Positions 8,317-17,288 of a stretch of 64,000 bases of DNA are shown piece after piece. Position 1 is the first letter of the stretch. Each line of letters opens with the position of its first letter. The notes beneath the pieces are model-generated. The model made no database searches and was not told the DNA's origin. It saw only the letters and a list, made by a program, of their open reading frames with translations. Source of the stretch: Roseiarcus sp963779095 (lineage in GTDB: Bacteria; Pseudomonadota; Alphaproteobacteria; Rhizobiales; Beijerinckiaceae); assembly GCA_963779095.1 (NCBI GenBank), contig CAVZWU010000008.1, positions 156,231-220,230 of the forward strand, in the 5' to 3' direction. The translations under genes were made by a program, and so were the position numbers.

Positions 8317-8925
8317 CCAGCGGGCGCGGGGAGCCACCGGGTTCTGGCGCGCCGGTTGGGATTGCTCGCTTCCGGTCCGGCGCAAGACCTGCGGCGCCCC
8401 TGCCTGGGGCCTTGTTCGGAGTCCTTCCGGAGGCGCTCATAGCGATACCTGTTGTTGATCTCTTTGCGGCGCCTTACATTTCTGTTTTTCGTCATGGCCG
8501 GGCTTGTCCCGGCCATCCACGTGAACATCGACTGAGGCAAATAAGATATTGATAATAGGATAAATTATGAGACAACTCGTAAATAGCAGCTGACGATGCG
8601 TGGATAACCGGGACAAGCCCAGCCATGACCACCTATATCGGGTTTTCTGGATCCGTTGAGTTCTACGGTCATCGCCAGTCCTATAAGGACCCTGCCTGAT
8701 TTGTTAACTCAGAACAACACGAAATGGTTTGACTATTTCAGAATTTCCGACTATGATCCTGAGATCGCGGTTAGAGCGGACGGATCGGGGCGAAGAGGAG
8801 CAGGCGAAAAATGCATGGCTTGGCCGTCCGCCACACAACCGAATGCGCGAGGCTGGAAGGTGAGATATTTTTTTCGGTTTTTTCGGCTGTAACCCTTTGA
8901 AAAGTCCCGATTCCAGAAAGTAAAA
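8317..8925. other. Non-coding stretch with repeats
   Basis: No plausible gene on either strand between the HiPIP and the homopurine hairpin; the only identifiable structure is the palindromic repeat pair at 8491-8629. Open frames here lack ribosome binding sites and protein-like composition. Confidence 0.5.
8491..8629. repeat. Inverted pair of Rhizobiales-type palindromic repeats
   Basis: 8491-8522 reads GTCATGGCCGGGCTTGTCCC then GGCCATCCACGT; the near reverse complement, CGTGGATAACCGGGACAAGC then CCAGCCATGAC, is at 8598-8629. Each arm is itself partly palindromic (GGCCGGG/CCCGGCC). This motif is a common intergenic repeat in Bradyrhizobium-like genomes. The ~75-bp AT-rich spacer (TAAGATATTGATAATAGG) differs in base composition from its surroundings. 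Confidence 0.65.
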
Positions 8926-8984
8926 GAAAGCAAAAGAAAACAAAAAGAAAGCTGTTTTGCTTTCTTTTCTTTTCTTTTGCTTTC
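8926..8984. repeat. Long hairpin with homopurine and homopyrimidine arms
   Basis: The left arm 8926-8952 (GAAAGCAAAAGAAAACAAAA then AGAAAGC) pairs with 8959-8984 (GCTTTCTTTTCTTTTCTTTT then GCTTTC) over about 26 bases with one bulge and one mismatch, around a loop TGTTTT. One arm is almost all purines and the other almost all pyrimidines. It could act as a bidirectional terminator between the HiPIP region and the convergent RidA gene, or adopt triple-helix DNA. Confidence 0.55.
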
Positions 8985-9139
8985 GTCTGCGCCGTGGAAA
9001 TTCGCGCGCCGGTTGCATAGGGCGCCGCTTGGCATGTCGCTGCTGCATGGCCGCCCGCAATGTCGCCCCACCTGGCCCACGGACCCATGGGCCGCAGCCG
9101 GGCCATCCGGGCTACCCGGTCGAAGGCTCTCCCGCTCCG

Positions 9140-9521
9140 TCGCAGCCGGGCGTCGGCCTCGATCTCGACCTTCATCTCCGGGTTCAGCAGCGCTGGACGA
9201 CGACGATCGTCGCCGCCGGGCGGATCGCGCCAAAAACCTCGCCCTGGACCTTCAGCACCGCTTCGCCATAAGCCGCGTCGGTGACGAAGGTGCGAGCCGC
9301 ACGATATCGGCGAGCTTGCCGCCCGCCTCCCCCATCACCTTCGCGAAGGTCGCATAGATGTTGCGGGTCTGCTCGGCGACGTCGTCGGGCATCGCCATCG
9401 TCGCATAATCGTATCCGGTCGTGCCAGCGATATGGACCTCGTCGCCCCAAATGACCGCGCGCGAATAGCCGTACGTCTTCTCGAATGGCGAGCCCGAGGA
9501 AATGAGCTTGGCGGGGCTCAT
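9140..9521 (-). CDS. RidA/YjgF-family protein, frameshifted
   Basis: Reading leftward from ATG 9521: MSPAKLISSGSPFEKTYGYS, then VHIAGTTGYDYATM and AEQTRNIYATFAKVMGEAGG. The frame is lost near 9290; the next frame gives FVTDAAYGEAVLKVQGEVFG and IRPAATIVVVQ, and a second shift near 9182 leads to NPEMKVEIEADARL, the usual end of the family. RidA proteins deaminate reactive enamine/imine intermediates. The family Arg preceding PA (IRPA) is present. The start overlaps the pccA stop (ATGA), implying coupled translation. The exact 3' end is uncertain because of the shifts. Confidence 0.7.
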
Positions 9522-11519
9522 GCGAACTCCATGATCACCGCGTCGACCGCGAGCGAATCCCCTTCCTTGGCGAGGATCGCTTTCACCGTCGCGTCGCGCT
9601 CGGCGGAGAGCACGTTCTCCATCTTCATCGCTTCGACGATGCAGAGCTGATCTCCCGCCTTCACCTCCTGTCCGACCTTGACCGCGATCGCCTTGACGAG
9701 GCCCGGCATCGGGCAGAGCAGGAAACGCGAACCGTCGGCGCCTTTATGCTCGATCATCAGCGCCGCAAGCTGAGCCTCGCGGCGAGTGTAAACGCGGGCG
9801 TCGACCGAGACCCCGGCATGGGAGAGCGCATAGCCGTTGAGGATCGGGCGCGCCTGCACGGCGAAGCCGGCGCCGTCGATCGCTCCGCGCCACAGCGGAT
9901 CGCCTGGTTTCCAATCGGAATGAACCTCGACCTTGCGCCCGTCGGCGAACATTATCGCGACCGGCTTTCCTGGCGCGATCTCAAGCTCGGTGCGGCTCAA
10001 GCCCATTGCGACCACCCGCTTGAGCTCGAAACGCACCTGCTCGGGCTCGCGCAACTGCCCGGAAATGCGGCGCTTCCGCTCATTGAGCGTATGGTCGATC
10101 AGCGCCGCAGCCACGGCGAGGCGCCGCTCGGTCTCGCCCCTGGGCGCGAGCTGATGAAATCCGTCGGGATATTCCTCGGCGATGAAGCCGGTCGAGAGCC
10201 GACCCTCGCGCCAGCGCGGATGCTGCATCAGGGCCGACAGAAAAGGGATGTTGTGGCGGATGCCGTCGATGACGAATTCGTCAAGCGCGATCGCCTGCGC
10301 GTCGATCGCGGCCAGCCGGTCAGGCGCGTGGGTCACGAGCTTGGCGATCATCGGATCGTAGTAGATCGAGATCTCGCCGCCCTCGAACACGCCAGTGTCG
10401 TTGCGCACCGTGACGCCCTCATGTGTCCCTTCGGCCGGCGGCCGATAGCGGGTGAGCCGTCCGATCGAGGGCAGGAAGCCGCGCGTCGGGTCCTCGGCGT
10501 AAACCCTGCTCTCGACCGCCCATCCGGTCTGCTTCACGTCGGCCTGGCTGAGGCGCAATGGCTCGCCGGCCGCGCTGCGGATCATCTCCTCGACCAGATC
10601 GACGCCGGTGACGAGCTCGGTCACCGGATGCTCGACCTGCAGGCGGGTGTTCATCTCGAGGAAATAGAAGCTGCGGTCCTGCCCTGCGACGAACTCGACG
10701 GTGCCGGCGGAATCGTACCCGACCGCTTTGGCGAGCGCGACTGCCTGCTCACCCATTTTTCGCCGAGTGGCTTCGTCGAGCAGCGGCGAGGGCGCCTCTT
10801 CGATCACCTTCTGATTGCGGCGCTGGATCGAGCACTCGCGCTCGCCGAGATGGATGACATGCCCGTGCTTGTCGCCCAGCACCTGAATCTCGATGTGCCG
10901 GGGATTGACGATGAATTTCTCGACGAACACCCGGTCGTCGCCGAACGAGGATTTGGCTTCCGAGCGCGCCCGGGCGAAGCCTTCGGCGACCTCCTCACGG
11001 GAATGGGCGATCCGCATGCCCTTGCCCCCTCCCCCGGCGGAGGCCTTGATCATCACGGGATAGCCGATCTCGTCGGCGATCCCGGCCGCCTGCTCGGGGG
11101 AATCGATCACGCCGAGATAGCCGGGCACGGTCGAGACCTTGGCGGCGTTGGCGAATTTCTTCGAATTCGATCTTGTCCCCCATCGCCTCGATGGCTTTGG
11201 GGTTGGGGCCGATGAACACGACGCCTGCTTCCGCAAGGGCCCGCGCGAAGGCCGCGCGCTCGGAGAGAAAGCCGTAGCCCGGATGGACCGCCTCGGCGCC
11301 CGTCTCGAGGCAGGCGGCGACGATCTTGTCGATTACGAGATAGGACTGCGCCGCCGCGGGCGGGCCGATGGGGACCGCCTCGTCGGCCATTTCGACGTGC
11401 AGCGCGTCCTTGTCAGCCTCGGAAAAGACGGCGACGGTCCTGATGCCCATGCGACGCGCCGTCTTGATGATGCGACAGGCAATCTCGCCGCGGTTGGCGA
11501 TCAGGATTTTATTGAACAT
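9518..11519 (-). CDS. pccA: Propionyl-CoA carboxylase, biotin-containing alpha subunit, one frameshift
   Basis: Carboxylates biotin with bicarbonate and ATP, then hands CO2 to the beta subunit acting on propionyl-CoA. From ATG 11519: FNKILIANRGEIACRIIKTA (biotin-carboxylase N-domain), then GPNPKAIEAMGDKIE; after removing one base near 11163-11167 (GAATTCGAAG instead of GAATCGAAG) it continues KKFANAAKVSTVPG, ATP-grasp GGGGKGM, EMNTRLQVEHPVTE, and at the C-terminus the biotin site VEAMKMENVL. Total about 666 residues, normal for PccA. The ending GDSLAVDAVIMEF is typical of alphaproteobacterial PccA; other acyl-CoA carboxylase alpha subunits are the main alternative. RidA follows with a 4-base overlap. 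The beta subunit is not in view. Confidence 0.88.
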
Positions 11520-11652
11520 CGCGCCCCTGCGGGAAAGCCCAAGCTTCCCCTCCACGGACTTTTCTATTGGAACGAGGCAAGCGCGTAAACAAGCGACGCC
11601 CCGAAGGCTGGCGCTTGATTTGGCGATGGTCTTGGGCGCGGAGGCTCCGCGC

Positions 11653-11916
11653 TCAGGAGCAGACTTCGACCTGCCGCCACGCGTTCTTGAGCCGCGCGCG
11701 GGTCATGTAGCAGCCGTAAGTCGGCATCAGAACCGGCCAGGCGAACGGCGGTCCGGGCCACGGATAGCCGCTGAAGCCGAAGAAGCCCGGGCCGACCATC
11801 CATTCGACCGGCTCGGGCGGGTAGACGTAGGGTTGAGCTTTGACGGCGCTTGGCTGAGAAAGGACGCCGAGGCCAACGACCGCAGCGGCTGCGAGCGCGA
11901 TAGCGGCTTTGCCCAT
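11653..11916 (-). CDS. Small secreted aromatic/proline-rich protein
   Basis: An 87-residue product from ATG 11916. MGKAAIALAAAAVVGLGVLS is a signal peptide, cleaved near VKAQ. The mature part is rich in Pro, Trp, Phe and Gly (PYVYPPEPVEW, GFFGFSGYPWPGPPFAWPV) and has two cysteines near the C-terminus (YGCYMTRARLKNAWRQVEVC) that could form a disulfide. No family recognised; the composition suggests an envelope or periplasmic protein. Confidence 0.6.
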   Translation of the reverse strand: MGKAAIALAAAAVVGLGVLSQPSAVKAQPYVYPPEPVEWMVGPGFFGFSGYPWPGPPFAWPVLMPTYGCYMTRARLKNAWRQVEVCS

Positions 11917-12027
11917 GTCGAGATCCCGTCGATCGCGGCCCGCCAGTTGAGCCCCACCCTATCCGATAGCGCGCGCAATCAACGCCCGCAAGGCGGATCC
12001 GTCAGACGAGACAATCGTGGCGGAAAG

Positions 12028-12471
12028 CTATCGGGCGGTGGCGCGGAGCGCGCCATCGGCGCCCGACCAACCGCGTGCCGCGGCTCGCTCTTTGACCGCG
12101 GCGACGAACCAGTCCGGCGCCCGGTGAGCCTCGGCGAGCACATTGACCAGCGCGGCCAGGGCCTCCGCCGATTTGCACGCATCGACATGCGCCAGGAGCC
12201 AAACGGCTCGCTCTTCGTTGACGACGCCCGGCGGCTCGGACTGCCGCACCACATGCTCAGCGATCATGTCGACGAAGAATTCCTTCCATTCAGGCGCATT
12301 TTCCATCTCGGCCCGGACAACGGTGAACAGTTCGTCAGCGGACTCGCGCGAAACCTCGCGACTGGCGAACACTTCCCGCTTCAGCCATGCGACGTCTTGC
12401 GCCGTCACCCGGCGGCCGAGGATCATCGCGCTGATGATCGTCCGGCTCCTGTCGATTGCGAAAGCCATCAT
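12028..12471 (-). CDS. Conserved hypothetical protein, all-helical, TerB-like in character
   Basis: A 147-residue soluble protein starting at the tandem ATG codons at 12471/12468. It contains VTAQDVAWLKREVFASREVS followed by RESADELFTVV and FVDMIAEHVV, a pattern of short helices with alternating acidic residues seen in small TerB-like proteins of Rhizobiales. No catalytic motif is evident. It is flanked by the small secreted gene and the IS630 element, with no operon partner. Confidence 0.55.
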   Translation of the reverse strand: MMAFAIDRSRTIISAMILGRRVTAQDVAWLKREVFASREVSRESADELFTVVRAEMENAPEWKEFFVDMIAEHVVRQSEPPGVVNEERAVWLLAHVDACKSAEALAALVNVLAEAHRAPDWFVAAVKERAAARGWSGADGALRATAR

Positions 12472-12707
12472 TACGCACCTGCACTCCATCCGATCCGGCG
12501 AATTGTGGCGTGGCTCGGATGATGCCGGACTTTGCGCCTCAATATTTTCCGGCGGGTGAATCTGCCTCAAGGCAAATGAAGAGCGTCGCAGCACAGTTAA
12601 GCTTCAGCAAAGGGGCATGGTTTCGCGAGGATGAAAGCCTTGTTAACGAATAAGAAAGAAGCGGCGCGCTTCACGGCCTTGTCATTGGACTGCCTTCTCG
12701 CGAGGAT

Positions 12708-13765
12708 CTAAGCAGAGATTCTTGGCATGGCCAACGGATCGGGGGTGCGCTCGCGGTTGAGATCGATGACGGCGTCATGGATGGCTTGGTCGAGGGCGGC
12801 GACGTCTGTGAAGGTCTGGTGGGCGAGGTGATGGGCCTTAAGATCGCGCCAGACCGGCTCGATTTCATTGAGTTCGGGGGCGTATTTCGGCAGCCACTCG
12901 ACGGTGAGCCAGTGTGCGCGGGCGGCCAGGGCGGCAAGCGAGCGTTTGCTGGTGTGGATCGGACCATTGTCCTCGACCAGCACGACCGGCTTGGCCTGTC
13001 GCCCGGGCTGCGGTCCGAAGAGACGGTCGAGTTGCTCCAGATGGGCGATGAAATCGCTGCTGCGCTTGGTCGGGCAGGTCAGGACGATGAGTTGGCGCGT
13101 GACGTGATCAAGCGACCCCAGCATCGCGACCTTCTTGGCCTGCCCAGGCGCCGGCACACGCAAGTCCGCCCCCGACTTCGCCCAGGCGCGGGCGAGATAG
13201 GGATGCGTCAGCGCCTCGCTCTCATCGCCGTAGAGAAGAACAATGTCGCCCGCTTCGGCCTGCTGTTTGCGCAGTTGCAGGCGCAGGCCCACCCGTTCCA
13301 CCTCGCTTTCCGTCTGACGTCCCTTCAGCGTGTGCCGGGGCCGCCGCCAACGGAACTTTTTTTTCGCAAGGCCTTGGACAGTTGCGAACGGCTGATGCGC
13401 ACGCCCTCGCGCGCTTCGATCTCGGCGCGGAGGCGGGGGATCGTCCAGTTGCGCCGGTCGGCAACAGGTTCTTCCAGCAAGGGGGTGACGACGCGCAAGG
13501 CGGCTTCACTCTTCACCGGAGGCGGGCCTGGCGCGATGCTGGTCTTCAGCGCTGCGACACCGCCAGCGGTGAAGTCGCTGCGCCACAGGCGAACCGTATC
13601 TTCGCGCACGCCAAACGCCTCCGCGATCTTGGAGCTGGTCCAACCAGCCAGCGTCAAAAGCACGGCGCGCGCCCGGTCCGCCTCGCCGCGATCACGTAAA
13701 TCGGCAAGAGCCAAGAGGCCGGCGCGTTGTTCATCGCTCGCCATAACCGGAGACTTTCCCGCCAT
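12708..13765 (-). CDS. IS630-family transposase, made by -1 frameshifting on an A8 run
   Basis: The first frame (from ATG 13765, MAGKSPVMASDEQRAGL) holds the helix-turn-helix region (WTSSKIAEAFGVREDTVRLW). At the eight-A run (T8 on the plus strand, 13357-13364) the codons CGA-AAA-AAA-AGT can slip back one base, entering the frame that reads KKKFRWRRPRHTLKGRQ and continues to the catalytic core with DDE residues in LYGDESEAL, LVEDNGPIHTS and NEIEPVWRDLK. IS630 elements are known to use this kind of -1 programmed shift, so this is probably genuine rather than an error. The stop overlaps the element end. Confidence 0.85.
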
Positions 13766-13841
13766 GCCATACACCTTGCGAATCGGCGCAGGCAGCAAAC
13801 CGCAAAAAACCTATCCGTTGGTTAGCCAAACGGAATCTGCT
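12711..13841 (-). mobile_element. IS630-family insertion sequence, complete, 1131 bp
   Basis: Bounded by TA dinucleotides at 12709-12710 and 13842-13843, the IS630 target duplication. The ends are imperfect inverted repeats: AGCAGAGATTCTTGGC at the left and GCCAAACGGAATCTGCT at the right. It carries one transposase split over two frames. It inserted between the hypothetical gene at 12028 and the LTXXQ-type pseudogene. Confidence 0.8.
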
Positions 13842-13869
13842 TAGCGTTTGCCTCGCTCGGGAACGCAGG

Positions 13870-14203
13870 ATGGAGGAGATTCGTTCCATAAAAACAGCGT
13901 TTCGGCGGTCGCCGTAGCGGCCGCGCTCGCTCTGGCGCCGTTGGCGGGAGGCACGTTCGCCACCACAGATGATTCCGCGCAACAGCCGGATCGCTTCACC
14001 CCTCAGGACCGCGCCGCGTTCCTCGACGCGCGCATCGCGGCGCTGAAGGCTGGCCTGGAACTCAGCGCCGAACAGTAAAAGAACTGGCCGCCGCTCGAAT
14101 CGGCGATGCGCGATCTCGCCAAGGAGCGCGCCGCCCGCTTCGTGACCTGGCGACAGAGGCGCGAGGAAGGGAGCGGGCCACGGGCCGCGCGGCGGGTGCG
14201 CCC
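13870..14203 (+). pseudogene. Broken LTXXQ-motif (Spy/CpxP-like) periplasmic protein
   Basis: An alanine-rich leader (SAVAVAAALALAPLAGGTFA) is followed by RFTPQDRAAFLDARIAALKA and GLELSAEQ, then an in-frame TAA at 14076-14078, after which the same frame continues KNWPPLESAMRDLAKERAAR. The LxxxQxxxWPPxExAxRD pattern is the LTXXQ family of small periplasmic stress chaperones. The leader is in a different frame from the likely ATG at 13870 (MEEIRSIKTAF), so there is at least one frameshift plus a nonsense codon. The IS630 lies just upstream and may have removed its promoter. Confidence 0.6.
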
Positions 14204-16003
14204 TCACTTCGCCGGCGCCGCGACCCGGATATTGAGCTCGCGCAATTGCCTGGGCGTCGCCGGCGAGGGCGCGCCCATAAGCAGGTCCTCGGCCCGCTGG
14301 TTCATCGGGAAGAGCGCCACCTCGCGCAAGTTCTGCTCGCCCGCGAGCAGCATCACGATACGGTCCACGCCCGCCGCCATGCCGCCATGCGGCGGCGCGC
14401 CGTAGTGGAACGCCCGATACATGCCGCCGAACCGCTCGACCACCGTCGCTTCGCCGTAGCCCGCGATCTCGAAGGCCTTCAGCATGGCCTCGGGACGATG
14501 GTTGCGGATGCCGCCCGACGCGAGTTCGTAGCCATTGCAGGCGACGTCGTACTGGAACGCCTTGATCGCGAGGGGATCCTTGCCGAGCAGCGCTTCAAGC
14601 CCCCCCTGCGGCATCGAGAAGGGGTTGTGCGAGAACTCGACCTTCTTCTCTTCTTCATCCCATTCATACATCGGGAAGTCGACGACCCAGGCGAATTCGA
14701 ACCGATCCTCGTCGATGAGTTTGAGTTCCTGGCCGACTTTCGTCCGCGCGAGCCCGGCGAATTTGGCGAATTTGTCCGGATCGCCCGCGACGAAGAACAC
14801 TGCGTCGCCCGCTTTAAGGCCAAGTTGCGTGCGAATAGCCTCGGTCCGCTCCGGTCCGATGTTGTTTGCGACCGGCCCGCGGGCGACCATCTGTTCGATT
14901 CCGTCATTGTTGGCGGCCGAGACGAACAGAATGTATCCAAGCCCAGGCTGGCCCTCGCCTTGCGCCCATGCGTTCATCCGATCGGCGAAAGTGCGCTGTC
15001 CGCCGCCGGGAGCGGGGATAGCCCAGACTTCGTTTTTCTCAACCTCGAGCAGCCGCGCGAAGATCTTGAAGCCCGACCCGCGAAACTGCTCGGAGACGTT
15101 CTGCATCACGATCGGATTGCGCAGGTCGGGCTTGTCGGAGCCATATTTGCGCATCGCCTCGGCGTAAGGGATGCGCGGCCAGGGCGAGGGCGTGACGGGC
15201 TTACCGTGCGCGAACTCTTCGAATACGCCCCGTATCACCGGCTCCATCGCAGCAAACACATCGCCTTGCTCGACGAAGCTCATTTCGATGTCGAGCTGGT
15301 AGAATTCGCCCGGCAGACGGTCGGCGCGGGGATCCTCGTCCCGAAAGCAGGGCGCGATCTGGAAATAGCGGTCGAAGCCCGCCATCATCAAAAGCTGCTT
15401 GTATTGCTGGGGCGCCTGCGGCAGCGCGTAGAATTTACCCGGATGGAGACGCGACGGCACAAGGAAGTCGCGCGCCCCTTCGGGGCTCGAGGCGGTGAGG
15501 ATCGGCGTTTGGAACTCGAAGAACCCCTGCCCCTTCATCCGTCTGCGAAGCAAGTCAATGACTTGACCGCGCAGCATGATGTTCTGGTGCAGTTTCTCGC
15601 GCCTGAGATCGAGGAAACGGTATCTGAGGCGCGTGTCCTCCGGATAGGGTTGATCGCCGAACACCGGCAGCGGCAGATCGCCGGCAGGCCCGAGCACTTC
15701 GATCTCCTGTACGTAGACCTCGACGAGGCCGGTCGGCATGTCGGAATTTTCCGTGCCTTCCGGGCGCTTCCGCACCTTGCCGTCGACGCGGACCACGAAT
15801 TCCGAACGCAGCTTCTCGGCCTGGGCGAAGGCAGGCGAATCCGGATCGACCACGCATTGGGTGAGGCCGTAATGGTCGCGCAGGTCGATGAACAGAAGGC
15901 CGCCGTGATCGCGGATGCGATGACACCAGCCGGAAAGCCGGACGTCTGCGCCGTCCTCGGCGAGTGTCAGGGCGCCGCAGGTATGGGTGCGGTAGCGATG
16001 CAT
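14204..16003 (-). CDS. aspS: Aspartyl-tRNA synthetase
   Basis: A 599-residue class II aminoacyl-tRNA synthetase that charges tRNA-Asp (in many alphaproteobacteria also tRNA-Asn). ATG 16003 begins MHRYRTHTCGALTLAEDGAD. Features in order: N-terminal OB fold (VRLSGWCHRIRDHGGLLFID), FLDLRREKLHQNI, motif 2 loop FRDEDPRADR, the bacterial insertion domain with GLKAGDAVFFVAG, and motif 3 GGMAAGVDRIVMLLAGE. Length is normal for the bacterial type and the frame is intact. It is separated from neighbours on both sides and shows no sign of transfer. Confidence 0.97.
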   Translation of the reverse strand: MHRYRTHTCGALTLAEDGADVRLSGWCHRIRDHGGLLFIDLRDHYGLTQCVVDPDSPAFAQAEKLRSEFVVRVDGKVRKRPEGTENSDMPTGLVEVYVQEIEVLGPAGDLPLPVFGDQPYPEDTRLRYRFLDLRREKLHQNIMLRGQVIDLLRRRMKGQGFFEFQTPILTASSPEGARDFLVPSRLHPGKFYALPQAPQQYKQLLMMAGFDRYFQIAPCFRDEDPRADRLPGEFYQLDIEMSFVEQGDVFAAMEPVIRGVFEEFAHGKPVTPSPWPRIPYAEAMRKYGSDKPDLRNPIVMQNVSEQFRGSGFKIFARLLEVEKNEVWAIPAPGGGQRTFADRMNAWAQGEGQPGLGYILFVSAANNDGIEQMVARGPVANNIGPERTEAIRTQLGLKAGDAVFFVAGDPDKFAKFAGLARTKVGQELKLIDEDRFEFAWVVDFPMYEWDEEEKKVEFSHNPFSMPQGGLEALLGKDPLAIKAFQYDVACNGYELASGGIRNHRPEAMLKAFEIAGYGEATVVERFGGMYRAFHYGAPPHGGMAAGVDRIVMLLAGEQNLREVALFPMNQRAEDLLMGAPSPATPRQLRELNIRVAAPAK

Positions 16004-16254
16004 GACTATCTGTCTTTTTCGCTTGGGGCGGCGTTGCGCCGCTGCCTAGCCGAAAACGGACGGGCGGGAAAGCGCGAAGTCGGCGGGGCCTGCGGCGTCA
16101 GGCACGGCCTGCGCGTCGAAGGCTCGTGGTGGCTGACGCTAGGGCGAGGCCATGGACCAACGGGTATTTTTACCCAGATAGATAGATTTGCAGTGACGAA
16201 CGAAAAAAACGGGTATATTGACCTTAGACTGCTCAAATATGGGGAACGGCTGCC

Positions 16255-17115
16255 ATGTCAGCAACCAAGCCGGAAATTTTGGACCCCGGGGTGCAGCGCA
16301 CCCGCCGCAACATCATGAAAATGGGCGCGATTGCGGTTCCGGCGATCTTCGGGACGGTTCATGCGACCTTCGCTCGTCCTGGCCCCGGTCCTGGTCCTGG
16401 CCCCGGTCCTGGTCCTGGCCCCGGTCGTGGTCCTGGTCCTGGTCCTGGCCCCGGTCGTGGTCCTGGTCCTGGTCCTGGCCCCGGGGTTAGCAGCAATTGT
16501 TTCCTGAAGGGGACGAAGATTCGAACCGCCGAGGGCGAGCGCGAGATCGAGAACCTTGCGATCGGCGACCTGCTGCCAACGATGTCTGGCGGATTGCGTC
16601 CCGTTCAGTGGATCGGACGCTATACACTCAGGAAGAGCGACCCATCCAAAGCCTGGGTGGACGACGCCTTGCCGGTTCGTATCGCCCGCTCTGCTCTTGC
16701 TCCCAATGTGCCCCATGCCGACCTCTGCGTGACGGCGCTCCACGGCGTTCTGATCGACGGCGTTCTGGTTCCAGCGGAGGCGCTGATCAATGGCGCGACC
16801 ATCACTCGCCATGAGCCCGAAGGCGACGAGATGGAGTTCTTCCACATCAAGCTCGAGAGCCACGACGTGATTTACGCCGAAGGGGCTCCAGCCGAGACGC
16901 TGCTCCATGTCGATGAATCCTTCGTCAATTTCGCCGAGTATCTCCGTCAATACGGAGCGCCGGCGGACGAGGCTCGCTGCGCTCCCTATGTCAACGTTCA
17001 GGGCGGACGCGCCGAGTTGATGTCGAGATTCCGGAGCGCGCTCTCGCCCTGGGTCGATTTCAGGAATGAGGCCGACGTGGTGCGCGACCGGCTCGAGGAG
17101 GGCGCGATCGTCTAG
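16255..17115 (+). CDS. Hint-domain (hedgehog/intein-like) protein with Gly-Pro repeat linker
   Basis: A 286-residue protein. After a short N-terminus with RRNIMKMGAIAVPAIFGTVH, probably an export signal with twin Arg, comes a ~35-residue (GP)n linker, then a Hint module beginning SNCFLKGTKIRTAEGEREIE and NLAIGDLLPT, where Cys is the usual autocatalytic nucleophile, followed by PVQWIGRYTLRK and a VTALHGVLIDGVLVPAEALI block resembling the Hint_2 family. No homing endonuclease or C-terminal splice junction (HN then Cys/Ser/Thr) is visible, so this is not a standard intein. Hint_2 proteins are usually secreted proteins that may self-process. A terminator follows at 17139. Confidence 0.75.
   Translation: MSATKPEILDPGVQRTRRNIMKMGAIAVPAIFGTVHATFARPGPGPGPGPGPGPGPGRGPGPGPGPGRGPGPGPGPGVSSNCFLKGTKIRTAEGEREIENLAIGDLLPTMSGGLRPVQWIGRYTLRKSDPSKAWVDDALPVRIARSALAPNVPHADLCVTALHGVLIDGVLVPAEALINGATITRHEPEGDEMEFFHIKLESHDVIYAEGAPAETLLHVDESFVNFAEYLRQYGAPADEARCAPYVNVQGGRAELMSRFRSALSPWVDFRNEADVVRDRLEEGAIV
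16380..16491 (+). repeat. In-gene tandem repeat encoding Gly-Pro
   Basis: Repeats of CCTGGTCCTGGCCCCGGT and close variants encode GPGPGP with occasional GRGP. The unit array can expand or contract by slippage and so vary the length of the linker between the export signal and the Hint domain. Assembly length here should be treated as uncertain. Confidence 0.8.
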
Positions 17116-17138
17116 CCGCAAGACCGCCTCGCATTTGC

Positions 17139-17163
17139 AAGGCCGCCTTCGGGCGGCCTTTTT
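17139..17163 (+). terminator. Rho-independent terminator of the Hint gene
   Basis: AAGGCCGCC-TTC-GGGCGGCCTT followed by TTT: a strong GC stem of about nine pairs with a UUCG-like loop, 24 bases after the stop codon. Confidence 0.85.
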
Positions 17164-17288
17164 GCCAATTGGGCCCCGGTTTGCGGGCCTGCTCGACGCG
17201 GCGCCCATCCATTTACTGTCCTGGCCGTCGCGACTAGGGTTGCGGCGCGCCAGCCGCCACCCTGCCCGCGCAGGAACGAGAACACCCC

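Noticed and set aside
8751..9233. Minus-strand open frames through the homopurine hairpin
   Set aside because: Translations are low-complexity (Lys/Phe runs) and only arise because RidA is frameshifted into them.
9746..11215. Long plus-strand open frame opposite pccA
   Set aside because: Pure shadow of the carboxylase coding sequence; composition rich in Arg/Gly/Asp without domains. The same applies to the large frames opposite aspS, the ABC ATPase and istA.
12708..13765. Calling the IS630 transposase a pseudogene because of its frameshift
   Set aside because: The shift is -1 on an A8 slippery run and both halves have all conserved residues, as expected for programmed frameshifting.
16380..16491. 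CRISPR-like array
   Set aside because: Repeats are directly adjacent without spacers and encode Gly-Pro in frame with the Hint gene.
16255..17115. True intein
   Set aside because: No C-terminal His-Asn splice motif, no endonuclease and no host protein sequence on either side; it fits the Hint_2 secreted type.
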